This document shows, piece by piece, positions 1 to 8,763 of a DNA stretch of 64,000 nucleotides; position 1 is the stretch's first letter, and each line of letters opens with the position of its first letter. Source of the stretch: Kluyvera cryocrescens NBRC 102467 (GTDB taxonomy: Bacteria; Pseudomonadota; Gammaproteobacteria; Enterobacterales; Enterobacteriaceae); NCBI RefSeq assembly GCF_001571285.1, contig NZ_BCTM01000013.1, positions 122,426 through 186,425 on the forward strand, in the 5' to 3' direction. Position numbers and translations under genes: made by a program. The notes beneath the pieces are model-generated. The model had not been told where the DNA came from. It saw nothing but the letters and a program-made list of their open reading frames with translations, and searched no databases.

Positions 1-129
1 CACCTTAAAAAACCATGCCAGGACGGTAAACCAGTATTGTCTGAATCCTGTCACTAACAGGCAACTATCTGGAGAATAAGGTGGTGCAACAAGTGGCGTA
101 GAGTATAACGTGCACAACCTTAAGCAAAT

Positions 130-174
130 CTTAACGACATCAATTTGTGCGAAATCGTTAAGCTGCGTGATAAT
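130..174 (+). promoter_or_regulatory. Putative mdfA promoter with inverted repeat
   Basis: Two perfect 8-base arms, CTTAACGA (130-137) and TCGTTAAG (155-162), lie 17 bases apart. A -10-like GATAAT follows at 169-174, and a weak -35-like TTGTGC sits at 145-150 between the arms with an 18-base spacer. The arms bracket the -35 region, which would suit a regulator acting on mdfA. The promoter assignment is inference. The rest of 1-129 shows no gene. Confidence 0.4.
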
Positions 175-236
175 TAACTATCACCACTACCGTGCATTGA
201 TTAAACTTGCGCGTTTTTATGACGGATGCGAGTCAA

Positions 237-1472
237 ATGGATACTTCCACTTCTTCCCGGAAACGCTTGGGGCGTAAGGCAATTCTGTTCCCGCTTTGCC
301 TCGTGCTCTACGAGTTTTCCACCTATATTGCCAACGATATGATCCAGCCGGGGATGCTGGCAGTCGTGCAAGAATTTAATGCCGGCGACGAGTGGGTTCC
401 AACCTCCATGACCGCGTATCTGGCGGGCGGTATGTTCCTGCAGTGGCTGCTGGGGCCGCTGTCGGATCGCATCGGACGTCGTCCGGTGATGCTCACCGGG
501 GTTATCTGGTTCATCGTCACCTGTCTTGCCACGCTGCTGGTACAAAACATCGAGCAGTTTACCTTCATGCGCTTTTTGCAGGGGGTGAGCCTGTGCTTTA
601 TCGGTGCGGTGGGCTATGCGGCGATTCAGGAGTCATTCGATGAGGCCACTTGCATCAAGATAACGGCGTTAATGGCCAACGTTGCGCTGATTGCGCCGCT
701 GTTAGGGCCGCTCGTGGGGGCCGCGTGGATCCATCTTGCGCGCTGGGAGAGCATGTTTGTGCTGTTCGCTGTGCTGGCAGCCATCTCTTATCTCGGTCTC
801 TTCAAGTCGATGCCTGAAACGGCGACCCGCCTCGGTGAATCACTTTCGTTGAAAGCGCTGGGCCGCGACTATCGCGAAGTGCTGAAAAATGGCCGCTTTG
901 TCGCCGGCGCACTGGCGACAGGGTTTGTCAGCCTGCCGCTGTTGGCGTGGATTGCGCAGTCGCCGGTGATTATTATCAGCGGCGAGAAGGCCAGCAGCTA
1001 TGAGTATGGTCTGCTGCAGGTACCGATCTTCGGCGCCCTGATCCTTGGCAACCTGGTGCTGGCGCGTTTGACCTCACGGCGTACGGTACGCGAGCTGATT
1101 ATTGCCGGCGGTTATCCCATTATGTTCGGCTTGATTCTAGCGGCTGCGGCGACGGTGGTCTCTTCTCACGCCTATCTGTGGATGACGGCTGGGCTGAGCT
1201 TCTACGCCTTTGGTATCGGTCTTGCGAACGCGGGGCTAGTGCGTCTGACGCTGTTTGCCAGCGACATGAGTAAAGGCACGGTCTCAGCGGCGATGGGCAT
1301 GCTGCAAATGCTTATCTTCACCGTGGGGATTGAGCTGAGCAAGCACAGCTATCAGCTGGGCGGCATTGGTATGTTCAGCCTGTTCAATCTGGCGGGCGGT
1401 GTGCTGTGGCTGGGGCTGGTGGTGATGTTCCTGCGCGATAAGCGCGTCGGCAGCGGCTTACAGCCGGAGTAA
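237..1472 (+). CDS. mdfA: MFS multidrug efflux transporter MdfA
   Basis: Inner-membrane proton/drug antiporter of the major facilitator superfamily (DHA1 group) that expels cationic and neutral drugs such as chloramphenicol. From the ATG at 237 it has 411 residues (K-12 protein: 410) with 12 hydrophobic segments. The first helix carries [16 protein letters not shown], including the acidic residue of the multidrug pocket, and the loop between helices 2 and 3 carries the MFS motif [11 protein letters not shown]. In-frame starts also exist at 219 (ATG) and 207 (TTG). I chose 237 because it matches the family length, though no strong Shine-Dalgarno sequence decides it. In K-12 ybjH follows mdfA; here only 51 bases separate it from ybjI. 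Confidence 0.95.
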   Translation: MDTSTSSRKRLGRKAILFPLCLVLYEFSTYIANDMIQPGMLAVVQEFNAGDEWVPTSMTAYLAGGMFLQWLLGPLSDRIGRRPVMLTGVIWFIVTCLATLLVQNIEQFTFMRFLQGVSLCFIGAVGYAAIQESFDEATCIKITALMANVALIAPLLGPLVGAAWIHLARWESMFVLFAVLAAISYLGLFKSMPETATRLGESLSLKALGRDYREVLKNGRFVAGALATGFVSLPLLAWIAQSPVIIISGEKASSYEYGLLQVPIFGALILGNLVLARLTSRRTVRELIIAGGYPIMFGLILAAAATVVSSHAYLWMTAGLSFYAFGIGLANAGLVRLTLFASDMSKGTVSAAMGMLQMLIFTVGIELSKHSYQLGGIGMFSLFNLAGGVLWLGLVVMFLRDKRVGSGLQPE

Positions 1473-1473
1473 T

Positions 1474-1516
1474 CCCGGCAGGCGCTGCGCATTACCGGGC
1501 TACAGCCGTAGCCCGG
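1474..1516. repeat. REP-like hairpin after mdfA, possible terminator
   Basis: Perfect 9-base arms CCGGGCTAC (1495-1503) and GTAGCCCGG (1508-1516) with a 4-base loop, preceded by a GC-rich GGCGCTGCGC stretch. The composition resembles REP/BIME-type palindromes common between convergent genes in Klebsiella and Enterobacter. It lies between the convergent ends of mdfA and ybjI and may stabilise or terminate both transcripts. There is no long T run. Confidence 0.5.
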
Positions 1517-1523
1517 TGTTCAG

Positions 1524-2336
1524 TCAGGCAAACGGCGCTTCGCCCTTCAGCGCTTTATCAATGATGGCTAACACACCTTCATCATTGTTATGCGGCGCAT
1601 GATAGCCCGCGACGGCTTTTACCGCCTCGGCGGCGTTGGCCATTGCAAAGCCGTATCCGGCCTGTTTCACCATCTCAATATCATTTCCGCTGTCGCCGAA
1701 AGCGACCACTTCCTCATCGGCAATCCCCCAGCGGTCCTGCAGTAAACGCAGACCGTGTGCTTTATGCACACCGGGGATAATCAGGTCAATACTGCCGTGT
1801 CCGGTGGTCACTGCCGTCAGCAGATGGCCGAGCTTGGCGTCCAGCGTCGCCTGCATCTGCGGAACTTTGTCATCAGGAATATTCAGGGCGAACTTCAAAA
1901 TGGTGTCATCGATATTGTCGAAGTTATCCACCAGTTCGATGCGGTGATAGTAGTGTTCGGCAATCTGATGGAAGCGCGGGTCATAGCTTTTCAGCGTATA
2001 GGCGCTGGCTTTACCACAGGCGATAATTTCAATTTCCGGGCGGGTCAGCAGGAAATCAACAATCTGCTGGAAGTGGTCGCGCGGCATTGAGCAGTTATAC
2101 ACATCTTCGCCCGCATCGCGCACCCAGCCGCCGTTCTCGGCCACGAAGGCGATTTCCCCAACAATCTCCGGGAAGAAGGAGGCCAGTTGGTAATACTGGT
2201 TACCGCTGGCGACCACGAAGCGAATCTGCTGCGCTTTCATCTGCTGATACTGCTGACGAAAACGCTCGCGGTTGTAGGTTTTCTTATCGTTGAGGAACGT
2301 GCCATCCATGTCTACGGCGATCAATTTAACGCTCAT
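1524..2336 (-). CDS. ybjI: HAD-superfamily phosphatase YbjI (Cof type)
   Basis: Cytosolic HAD hydrolase of the Cof-like (type IIB cap) family. In K-12 YbjI dephosphorylates FMN and the riboflavin-pathway intermediate 5-amino-6-(5-phosphoribitylamino)uracil. The 270 residues show motif I DMDGTF (residues 9-14, nucleophile D9), a motif II serine in VVASGNQ, the motif III lysine in GVHKAHG and motif IV FGDSGNDIEM. It is the second gene of a ybjJ-ybjI pair: its ATG overlaps the ybjJ stop by one base (TAATG), so translational coupling is likely. Confidence 0.93.
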   Translation of the reverse strand: MSVKLIAVDMDGTFLNDKKTYNRERFRQQYQQMKAQQIRFVVASGNQYYQLASFFPEIVGEIAFVAENGGWVRDAGEDVYNCSMPRDHFQQIVDFLLTRPEIEIIACGKASAYTLKSYDPRFHQIAEHYYHRIELVDNFDNIDDTILKFALNIPDDKVPQMQATLDAKLGHLLTAVTTGHGSIDLIIPGVHKAHGLRLLQDRWGIADEEVVAFGDSGNDIEMVKQAGYGFAMANAAEAVKAVAGYHAPHNNDEGVLAIIDKALKGEAPFA

Positions 2337-3538
2337 TAGTGACTCTCCATTACAGCGCGGGGCTCGGGTTTAGCCACCGCTTTTGCGACTATCGCGGCAA
2401 TCAGAACCAGCGCCAGTACGGCCAGCATCGCGCTGCGCAGGCCGTAATGTTCGCCGAGGAAGCCGAGCAGCGGCGGTCCTACCAGGAACGCCAGATACCC
2501 GGTGGTGGCAACAACGCTTACGCGGGTAGGGGCATCCGGGCCGGTGTCGCTGGCAGCGGAAATGGTCAGTGGGAAACCGAGCGATGCGCCCAGACCCCAT
2601 AGGATAACCGACACCCCGGCAACCCAGGGACTGTCGACAAAGATAATCAGTGCGATACCCAACGCGCCCATCAGTGCGCTGGCGCGGACCACGGTGACGC
2701 GGCTGTAGCGATCAATAAACCAACCGCCGGTAAAGCGGCCGACCGTCATCCCTAGCGTAAAGCCAGCATAAATCAGCGAGCCGGAGGTGGGGCTAAAGCC
2801 GTGGCCATCGACCATCAGCAGCGGTAGCCAGTCATTAGCGGAGCCTTCGGCAAAGGCCATCGCCAGCACCACGACGCCAATTAGCATCAGTTGCCCATCG
2901 CGCCAGAAAGGCACGCCTTTTTCCTGATGCTGTGCATTCTCGGCCTCGTTGCGCCCGGTACCGTCCGGAATGGCTTTGATCGCGATAGCAATGGGGGCGA
3001 TACCCACCAGCGCCGCGACCAGAATATGCCACATGGCCGGCAGGCCAAAGGCAGTTACCGCCATGCCGACGCCCGCACCGACCAGGGTGCCAAAGCTGTA
3101 GAAGCCGTGCATCATTGGCAGCACGGTTTTTTTCATTTCGCGCTCAACCGCCGCGCCTTCGACGTTAATGGCGACTTCCGCCGAGCCGAAGCTCGCGCCA
3201 AAGATTGCCAGTCCAATGGCGAATACCCATGCTGAACTGAGATACAGCGCCAGGCTTAGGATCATCATGCCAACTAAAGCGCAAGACATGGTGGTGCGGA
3301 TAACGGTGCGGGTACCGAATCGTTTCACTAAAAAGGCCGAACAGAGGATGCCGCTCATCGAACCAATCGACAGGCCAAACAGCACAATGCCCATTTCGGC
3401 GGTAGAAACCGACAGGATGTCACGGATTGCTGGAGTACGCGTGGCCCAGGAGGCCATCAACAAGCCGGGTAAAAAGAAGAACATAAAAAGTGCCCACATC
3501 CGCAGTTGCAGGGCTTTACGGGAGGTTAACGTTGTCAT
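2336..3538 (-). CDS. ybjJ: MFS transporter YbjJ
   Basis: Inner-membrane major facilitator protein with 12 predicted helices and no established substrate. The frame stays open to 3715, but the ATG at 3538 gives 400 residues beginning with [20 protein letters not shown], in register with the K-12 protein (402). A longer start would run across the intergenic palindrome into rcdA. Conserved blocks include [19 protein letters not shown] and [14 protein letters not shown]. It is transcribed divergently from rcdA and coupled to ybjI, so the RcdA-type repressor probably controls this pair. Confidence 0.9.
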   Translation of the reverse strand: MTTLTSRKALQLRMWALFMFFFLPGLLMASWATRTPAIRDILSVSTAEMGIVLFGLSIGSMSGILCSAFLVKRFGTRTVIRTTMSCALVGMMILSLALYLSSAWVFAIGLAIFGASFGSAEVAINVEGAAVEREMKKTVLPMMHGFYSFGTLVGAGVGMAVTAFGLPAMWHILVAALVGIAPIAIAIKAIPDGTGRNEAENAQHQEKGVPFWRDGQLMLIGVVVLAMAFAEGSANDWLPLLMVDGHGFSPTSGSLIYAGFTLGMTVGRFTGGWFIDRYSRVTVVRASALMGALGIALIIFVDSPWVAGVSVILWGLGASLGFPLTISAASDTGPDAPTRVSVVATTGYLAFLVGPPLLGFLGEHYGLRSAMLAVLALVLIAAIVAKAVAKPEPRAVMESH

Positions 3539-3579
3539 CCATTCGAGTCGGGTCGGAAAGTGTGCAGACAACACTAACA

Positions 3580-3605
3580 AGGTTGTGTACATTTGTACAT
3601 AACCT
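3580..3605. promoter_or_regulatory. 26-bp palindromic operator between ybjJ and rcdA
   Basis: A palindrome centred between 3592 and 3593, with TGTACA at 3586-3591 and again at 3594-3599 flanked by AGGTT and AACCT. Apart from the central TT only one base pair breaks the symmetry. It ends 14 bases before the rcdA ATG and lies 42 bases upstream of the ybjJ start, the usual position of a TetR autorepressor operator. Binding by RcdA is inference. Confidence 0.7.
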
Positions 3606-3619
3606 GAAAGAGGAGAGTT

Positions 3620-4168
3620 ATGGCTCGTCGACCGAATGACCCGCTGCGTCGCGCCCGTATTATTGATGCGACTCTGGAAACCATCGCCGTCCATGGCATT
3701 AGCGCGGTGACGCACCGCAAAATCGCCAGCTGTGCCGATGTCCCGCTGGGCTCAATGACCTACTATTTCGACGGCATTGAGGCCCTGCTGGGCGAAGCCT
3801 TTGCCACCTTTACGACACGAATGTCGGAGGAGTACACGGCATTCTTCACCGGCGTCACTACCGTTGATGGCGCCTGCGATGCGGTGGCGGAACTGATTTT
3901 CAGTAGCCAGGTCACCACGCCGAAAAATATGACGCTGATGTATCAGCTTTATGCGCTCGCCAGCAGTACGCCAACGCTAAAAGCGGTGATGCAAAACTGG
4001 ATGCGCCGCAGCCAGCAAACGCTGGAGCAGTGGTTCGACCCGGCTACCGCCCGCGCGCTCGATGCGTTTATCGAGGGGATGACGCTGCACTTTGCAACCG
4101 ACCGCCAGCCGCTCGCGCGTGAGGAGATCCGAAAAATGGTAGGGCGGATTGCGGGAGAGAATGGCTAA
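3620..4168 (+). CDS. rcdA: TetR-family regulator RcdA (YbjK)
   Basis: DNA-binding regulator of the TetR family. In K-12 RcdA activates csgD and stress or biofilm genes. The 182 residues carry an N-terminal helix-turn-helix around residues 26-50 ([26 protein letters not shown]) followed by an all-helical ligand domain matching YbjK over its length ([32 protein letters not shown]). Shine-Dalgarno GAGGAGAG precedes the ATG. It is divergent from ybjJ-ybjI across a strong palindrome. Confidence 0.92.
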   Translation: MARRPNDPLRRARIIDATLETIAVHGISAVTHRKIASCADVPLGSMTYYFDGIEALLGEAFATFTTRMSEEYTAFFTGVTTVDGACDAVAELIFSSQVTTPKNMTLMYQLYALASSTPTLKAVMQNWMRRSQQTLEQWFDPATARALDAFIEGMTLHFATDRQPLAREEIRKMVGRIAGENG

Positions 4169-4182
4169 AAGCGTATACGCTT
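4169..4182. promoter_or_regulatory. Perfect 14-bp palindrome AAGCGTATACGCTT
   Basis: A fully symmetric 14-mer immediately after the rcdA stop and 29 bases before the GFA-family gene. No T run follows, so a terminator is unlikely. An operator for the downstream gene is possible but unproven. Confidence 0.35.
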
Positions 4183-4210
4183 AGGCAAACTCTTTTGCCG
4201 AGGCCTTGCG

Positions 4211-4597
4211 ATGACGACAGTATTATCCGGCGGCTGCCTGTGCGGCCGCATCACCTTCACTGCCATGAATCCCACCAACGCCCACAGCTGCTCTTGCGAT
4301 ATCTGCCAAAAACATACCGGCGGCCAGACCGTGGTGTGGCTCGAGTTCGCCGCCGACGATGTCCAGTGGACGGGAGAGGGCGGGCGGCCTGCCACTTGGC
4401 GCTCTTCTGACGTTTCCAGCCGCGCATTCTGCCCACGCTGCGGCAGCTCGCTGGGCGCAATTGACGACGGCCCGGTGATCGCGCTGCTGAGCGGCGTGTT
4501 TGACCAAAACCAGAGCGCCGCGTTTGCGCCTGATTTTCATGCCTTCGAGGATATGAAACCGCAGTGGTGGCGTGAGGTTTTGCCGGATGGGGAGTGA
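4211..4597 (+). CDS. GFA-family (CENP-V/GFA domain) zinc-binding protein
   Basis: Small protein of 128 residues belonging to the glutathione-dependent formaldehyde-activating enzyme (GFA/CENP-V) fold. Zinc-ligand cysteines are C9 and C11 (GCLCG), C27, C29 and C32 (CSCDIC), and C74 and C77 (CPRCG), the usual family pattern. Some family members bind S-hydroxymethyl-glutathione, but the substrate here is unknown. Not part of the K-12 gene order; it follows rcdA in the same direction with a 42-base gap, so co-transcription is possible. Confidence 0.85.
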   Translation: MTTVLSGGCLCGRITFTAMNPTNAHSCSCDICQKHTGGQTVVWLEFAADDVQWTGEGGRPATWRSSDVSSRAFCPRCGSSLGAIDDGPVIALLSGVFDQNQSAAFAPDFHAFEDMKPQWWREVLPDGE

Positions 4598-4685
4598 GGG
4601 CATAGTGGCACGGTTTACGATTGTGACTATTACCCCGGCGTCGTGATCTAAGGCTAAATAGTCATCACTGAAAGCTGAAAAACTA

Positions 4686-5297
4686 TTAAGCAACCGGGTT
4701 TTTTAATCGTCTGCTGTAACCGGACTCGTCAGCAATCTCCAGCCGTTTCGCCTCCGCCATGGCTTTACTCCGCATCGCGGAAAGTAAAGGCTTAAAGGCG
4801 TGGGTGTTTCCCTGGATGTTTAATGGCAATGCTATGCTGCCAATCAGACTCTCTTCAAGAACCCAGGGTTCATCGTGTGCAACCCAATGCACTTTCGCGT
4901 TTTGTTCCATCCATCTATCCAGCCATTGTTCTCCTGAATGTGTGAAGGTGGTTCTGGTTCCGGAGCCAACGCGGCGAAGCGGAAAATGGCTTTCCGCAGC
5001 AAGTAAGACTCCTAGCGTTCGCCTAAGCGTTGAACCCTCAGCATTACCGCTGTAATGAGTTTTGATACGTGTTTTGAGATTAGCTTTACTGCTGGGTTTG
5101 CCCTTTTTATCGGGTGAGATACCGACATAAAGTAGAGTGTAGCCATCTTTCTCAATACAGCCTTCGGTTGGCACGCAAGAGGGGAGGTCTTTAAACCACC
5201 AGAAATAGACACCGTTTGTGGCAGGCACGGGGGTTGGCCTACTCATTACTTCTGCTCTGCTATAGGTTTTTTCAGGGTAAAACGCGAACATATTCAA
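4686..5297 (-). CDS. Stand-alone GIY-YIG nuclease-fold protein
   Basis: The 203 residues carry the GIY-YIG signature as GVY (residues 29-31) and YVG (57-59), then R77 and H81 in the LKTRIKTHYSG helix, E149 in EESLIG and N164 in IQGN. These correspond to the two tyrosines, arginine, metal-binding glutamate and asparagine of active GIY-YIG nucleases. No DNA-binding or UvrC-like domain is attached. Cellular role unknown; relatives include homing, restriction and repair nucleases. It is absent from the K-12 order and transcribed toward the GFA gene, so it looks like an accessory insertion. Fold assignment is fairly secure, nuclease activity is inferred. Confidence 0.75.
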   Translation of the reverse strand: MNMFAFYPEKTYSRAEVMSRPTPVPATNGVYFWWFKDLPSCVPTEGCIEKDGYTLLYVGISPDKKGKPSSKANLKTRIKTHYSGNAEGSTLRRTLGVLLAAESHFPLRRVGSGTRTTFTHSGEQWLDRWMEQNAKVHWVAHDEPWVLEESLIGSIALPLNIQGNTHAFKPLLSAMRSKAMAEAKRLEIADESGYSRRLKNPVA

Positions 5298-5640
5298 TCC
5301 TTACTATCTCTTTTATTTGATTTTATTCGATAGTAGGTGGGAATGCTTGATCACAAATAAATGGATGTTATGAATGACAGATCCAAGGGCTGTACTGAGC
5401 GGGAAGAGGCGGCGTTATGACGGCTGGCTGATGACTGGCCGAAGGAACCTATGTGAAGCGCCATGAACGTCAGGCAACAAAAAACCCATCAACCTTGAAC
5501 CAAAGATGGCGGGGTTGATGGGCTCCACAAAATGGGGACATCAAAGAAAAGCAGTGGCACTAATTAAGACTTGCGCTTGGTCAAAAAGTTCTGCGTTGCG
5601 CAAAAATATTTTTCTTTTCTTTGTTTCCCATTGGCTCGGG
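5298..5640. other. Intergenic region between the GIY-YIG gene and ybjL
   Basis: 343 bases without a convincing coding frame. It holds the 5' side of the GIY-YIG gene, a terminator hairpin for ybjL near 5485-5522, and AT-rich sequence near 5580-5630. Nothing else is recognisable. Confidence 0.6.
5479..5522 (-). terminator. Rho-independent terminator downstream of ybjL
   Basis: Arms CCCATCAACC (5485-5494) and GGTTGATGGG (5513-5522) form a perfect 10-bp stem. Read on the minus strand the hairpin is followed by six T (complement of 5479-5484). It lies about 120 bases after the ybjL stop. Confidence 0.75.
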
Positions 5641-7329
5641 CTAGCCGCCGAGCCCTGGCCAGATGATGATAATCAGCGTACCGGCCAATGTTAACAATAC
5701 GTTAGCAATAGCATAGGTGCCCGCGTAGCCGAGCGCAGGAATGTTGCTGCGTGCGGTGTCGCTGATGATTTCCATTGCCGGCGCACAGGTTCGAGCACCC
5801 ATAATCGCCCCGAACAGCAGCGCGCGGTTCATTCTCAGGATGTAGGCCCCGAACAGGAAGCAGATGACGACCGGGATCAGGCTGACGAACAATCCGGCAA
5901 CCAGCATTTGCCCGCCCACCGCGCCGAGGCCGTTGCCAATCCCGCTACCGGCGCTCAGGCCGACGCCGGCCATAAATACCATCAGACCAAATTCTTTCAC
6001 CATGTTCAGCGCACCCTGTGGGATGTAGCCGAAGGTCGGGTGGTTGGCACGCAGGAAGCCCAGCATGATACCGGCAAACAGCAGACCGGCCGCGTTGCCG
6101 ACGCCGAAATTGAAGTTGCTGAACTGGAAGGTGATCATGCCGATCATCAGGCCTACGATAAAGAAGGCGCAGAAGGCCAGCAGGTCGGTCACCTGGCTGT
6201 GAATAGACACGAAGCCGATGCGGTCGGCGACGGTTTTCACGCGGCGCGCATCGCCGCTCACCTGCAGTACGTCGCCTTTGTTGAGCACTATGTTGTCGTC
6301 AATCGGCATCTCAATCTGGCTGCGGATCACGCGGTTCAGGAAGCAGCCGTGGTCGGTCAGCTTGAGCTGCGCCAGACGGCGGCCAACGACATTGTGGTTT
6401 TTGACCACAATCTCCTCGGTGACGATGCGCATATCCAGCAGGTCGCGGTCGAAGACTTCTTTACCGTTACGGAAACTTGGGTCAAGGCGCGCATGGGCGT
6501 CCGGGTAACCGACCAGTGAAATTTCGTCGCCCATTTGCAGCACCGCATCGCCGTCTGGGTTAGCGAGAATGCCGTTACGACGGATACGTTCGATATAGCA
6601 GCCTGTCTGGCGATAGATGCCCAGCTCGCGCAGATTTTTACCGTCGGCCCAGGCGACTAATTCCGGGCCCACGCGGTAGGCGCGGATCACCGGCAGATAG
6701 ACTTTACGATTGGTATCGGTATCCAGACCGCGCTCGCGAGCGATTTGCTGGGCGCTGGTCTGCAGATCCTGGTGCTGGAACTTAGGCATATAGCGCGCGG
6801 CGACAATCAGGCTCACCAGACCAATCAGATAGGTCAGGGCGTAGCCGAGGCTCAGATGATCCTGCGCCTGCGCCAGCAGGCTGGCCTCCATGCCGGAGTG
6901 TCGTAGCGTATCGCCTGCACCCACCAGCACCGGGGTCGACGTCATCGAACCTGCCAGCAAACCCGCAGTCAGACCGATATCCCAGCCGAATAGCTTACCG
7001 AGTCCCAGGGCAATCAGCAGAGCGCTGCCGACCATCACCAGACCGAGCATCAGATAATTCTTGCCGTCGCGGAAGAAAATAGAAAAAAAGTTTGGCCCCG
7101 CTTCTACGCCTACGCAAAAAATAAACAGCATAAAGCCCAGGTTAAGCGCCTCAGTGTTAATACTGAAGTGTTGTTGCCCTAATAAGAGAGAAACCACTAA
7201 AACGCCAATGGAATTACCAAGTTGGATTGAGCCCAGGCGTAATTTACCGAGACAAAGCCCCAGCGCTAATACCACGAATAATAACAGGATGTAATTCCCG
7301 TTTAACAAATCTGCGACGTTTATATTCAC
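5641..7329 (-). CDS. ybjL: Putative transporter YbjL (AspT/YidE family)
   Basis: Inner-membrane protein of the aspartate:alanine exchanger (AAE) family; substrate of YbjL not established. The 562 residues show the family layout: five hydrophobic helices (about 1-190), two soluble RCK_C/TrkA-C domains in the middle (about 200-375, with [14 protein letters not shown] and [11 protein letters not shown]), then another helical bundle ending in [14 protein letters not shown] and a hydrophobic tail. Length and sequence match K-12 YbjL (561). Monocistronic, divergent from ybjM across 275 bases. Confidence 0.92.
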   Translation of the reverse strand: MNINVADLLNGNYILLLFVVLALGLCLGKLRLGSIQLGNSIGVLVVSLLLGQQHFSINTEALNLGFMLFIFCVGVEAGPNFFSIFFRDGKNYLMLGLVMVGSALLIALGLGKLFGWDIGLTAGLLAGSMTSTPVLVGAGDTLRHSGMEASLLAQAQDHLSLGYALTYLIGLVSLIVAARYMPKFQHQDLQTSAQQIARERGLDTDTNRKVYLPVIRAYRVGPELVAWADGKNLRELGIYRQTGCYIERIRRNGILANPDGDAVLQMGDEISLVGYPDAHARLDPSFRNGKEVFDRDLLDMRIVTEEIVVKNHNVVGRRLAQLKLTDHGCFLNRVIRSQIEMPIDDNIVLNKGDVLQVSGDARRVKTVADRIGFVSIHSQVTDLLAFCAFFIVGLMIGMITFQFSNFNFGVGNAAGLLFAGIMLGFLRANHPTFGYIPQGALNMVKEFGLMVFMAGVGLSAGSGIGNGLGAVGGQMLVAGLFVSLIPVVICFLFGAYILRMNRALLFGAIMGARTCAPAMEIISDTARSNIPALGYAGTYAIANVLLTLAGTLIIIIWPGLGG

Positions 7330-7604
7330 GGAGTCTAACTTATTGTTTACCAGTAACGTGTTGAAAGGAATGGCTATTTGGTCTACTGTTGACCAAGGGC
7401 TATGGCATGTGTGCTGCTATCCTGTACCCGCAGAATAACCAGAAAATAGCGGACGATAGTTTAATCGTTCCTGGCTACTACTGCCAGTAACAATCGCTTT
7501 TAGCACAGAAGTGTTTTGGCATGGAAAGCCAATGACTTTATCTGACTGGGCGTCCGAAAGGACGAAGTCTGGATTTCGATAGAGAGATTTTTCAGGAGAT
7601 GCGT

Positions 7605-7991
7605 GTGAAAACTGAACGCGGTTGGGCTGGTGTTATTTGCTGCTTCATATTATTTATTGTGGTTTTTTGTTCACTTCTTCTGCAAGTGAAGGGCGCTTTT
7701 CGCACATCGGGAACCCCTGAGCTGGGTCTGCTGTTTTTCCTGATTCCGGGCGTCGTTTCAAGCTTTATTTCTTCGCGCCGTCGGGTGCTGCGTCCGCTGC
7801 TGGGTGCTATTCTGGCGGCACCGCTGTGCCTTCTGCTGGCCCGGGTTTTCATTATCAGCGATCGTTCAATGTGGCAGGAACTGGCGTGGTTATTCAGCGC
7901 TATCTTCTGGTGCGCGCTGGGAGCGTTGTGTTATCTATTCGTCAGCTCAATGCTGGGCGATAAACGCCGGGAAGGAAAACGCCCGCTGTAG
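7605..7991 (+). CDS. ybjM: Inner-membrane protein YbjM
   Basis: Small membrane protein of unknown function with four hydrophobic segments in 128 residues and a basic tail. An ATG at 7599 directly abuts the Shine-Dalgarno AGGAGA (7594-7599) and is unlikely to be used. The in-frame GTG at 7605 has proper spacing and gives MKTERGWAGVICC, the same N-terminal length as the K-12 protein. The stop lies inside the stem-loop that may terminate the convergent grxA transcript. Confidence 0.85.
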   Translation: MKTERGWAGVICCFILFIVVFCSLLLQVKGAFRTSGTPELGLLFFLIPGVVSSFISSRRRVLRPLLGAILAAPLCLLLARVFIISDRSMWQELAWLFSAIFWCALGALCYLFVSSMLGDKRREGKRPL

Positions 7992-8000
7992 AGGCGGGCG
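7976..8000 (-). terminator. Hairpin terminator of grxA
   Basis: Arms CGCCCGC (7980-7986) and GCGGGCG (7994-8000). On the minus strand the stem is followed by four T and lies 13 bases after the grxA stop. It overlaps the end of ybjM. The short T run makes it moderate. Confidence 0.6.
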
Positions 8001-8012
8001 CTGCAATCAGTA

Positions 8013-8276
8013 TTAAGCAAACAGGCCGAGGTTTTCTTTCGCCCAGGCTTCAAAATCGGTACATCCACCAATGTGCTGCTGGTCGACAAAAATCTGTGGC
8101 ACGGTCTCAACCGGTTTACCCACCGTTTTTTCCAGGTCGGCTTTGGTAATACCTTCCGCATGAATATCGACGTAACGGTAGTTAAAATCGTCACGTTCCT
8201 GAGTCAGTTTTTCCGCCAGCTCTTTTGCACGAACACAGTAAGGGCAACCAGGGCGACCAAAAATAACGGTAAACAT
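8013..8276 (-). CDS. grxA: Glutaredoxin 1
   Basis: Cytosolic glutathione-dependent dithiol oxidoreductase that reduces ribonucleotide reductase, PAPS reductase and OxyR. The 87 residues contain the active-site CPYC (C11-C14), the cis-proline region TVPQIF (P60) and the glutathione-contacting GGCTD. Full family length. Divergent from ybjC-nfsA. OxyR control is known in K-12, but I could not locate a convincing OxyR site here. Confidence 0.97.
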   Translation of the reverse strand: MFTVIFGRPGCPYCVRAKELAEKLTQERDDFNYRYVDIHAEGITKADLEKTVGKPVETVPQIFVDQQHIGGCTDFEAWAKENLGLFA

Positions 8277-8484
8277 ATGTCTCTCCTTAAACGAGCGGAC
8301 TAATCAATGTGCCTGTCGGCGAATGGCGCTTATCATGCCGCGCTAAGGCAGAAGGGGAAAGAAGGTTCTACCTGTTGTTACGATTCATTCAGGCTATGTT
8401 TGGCTAATTATTTTTTGCGGTCTTGCCGTTATACTCGTCGTCAATAGCCTAACAAATTGCGGTACAGATTCACCGGAGAAACGT

Positions 8485-8763
8485 ATGCGTTCGCTCGGAG
8501 CACTCCCGAAAAGCGTGTTAATACTGGAGGCCATCGGCATGGTTGTGCTGGCTGCGGCATGGTTGTCGTTGAATCAGTACGTCACGCTGCCCGACCCCTT
8601 TGCCAGCCAGTTGGCGGCGGTGGTGATGATCTTCGTGGGTATTGCGCTAATGCTGCCCGCCGCAGCGGTGCTTTTTTGGAGCATTGCCCGTACGGTCGCC
8701 CCGCAGCTGATGAATTCTGACCTGCCGCGCAAAAAGGAAAAAAAAGATGACACCGACCATTGA
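8485..8763 (+). CDS. ybjC: Small membrane protein YbjC
   Basis: 92-residue protein with two hydrophobic helices (about 11-32 and 44-72) and a charged Lys/Asp-rich tail; function unknown. Sequence landmarks LPKSVLILEAIGM and APQLMN match K-12 YbjC (95). First gene of ybjC-nfsA-rimK-ybjN; in K-12 this promoter belongs to the SoxS/MarA regulon. Its 3' end overlaps nfsA by 17 bases in another frame, implying coupling. Confidence 0.88.
   Translation: MRSLGALPKSVLILEAIGMVVLAAAWLSLNQYVTLPDPFASQLAAVVMIFVGIALMLPAAAVLFWSIARTVAPQLMNSDLPRKKEKKDDTDH

Noticed and set aside
1..129. A gene at the left edge
   Set aside because: No frame with start, ribosome site or recognisable sequence; treated as intergenic DNA upstream of mdfA.
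7592..7852. Minus-strand frame across ybjM
   Set aside because: Shadow of ybjM; arginine-rich translation typical of antisense of GC-rich genes.
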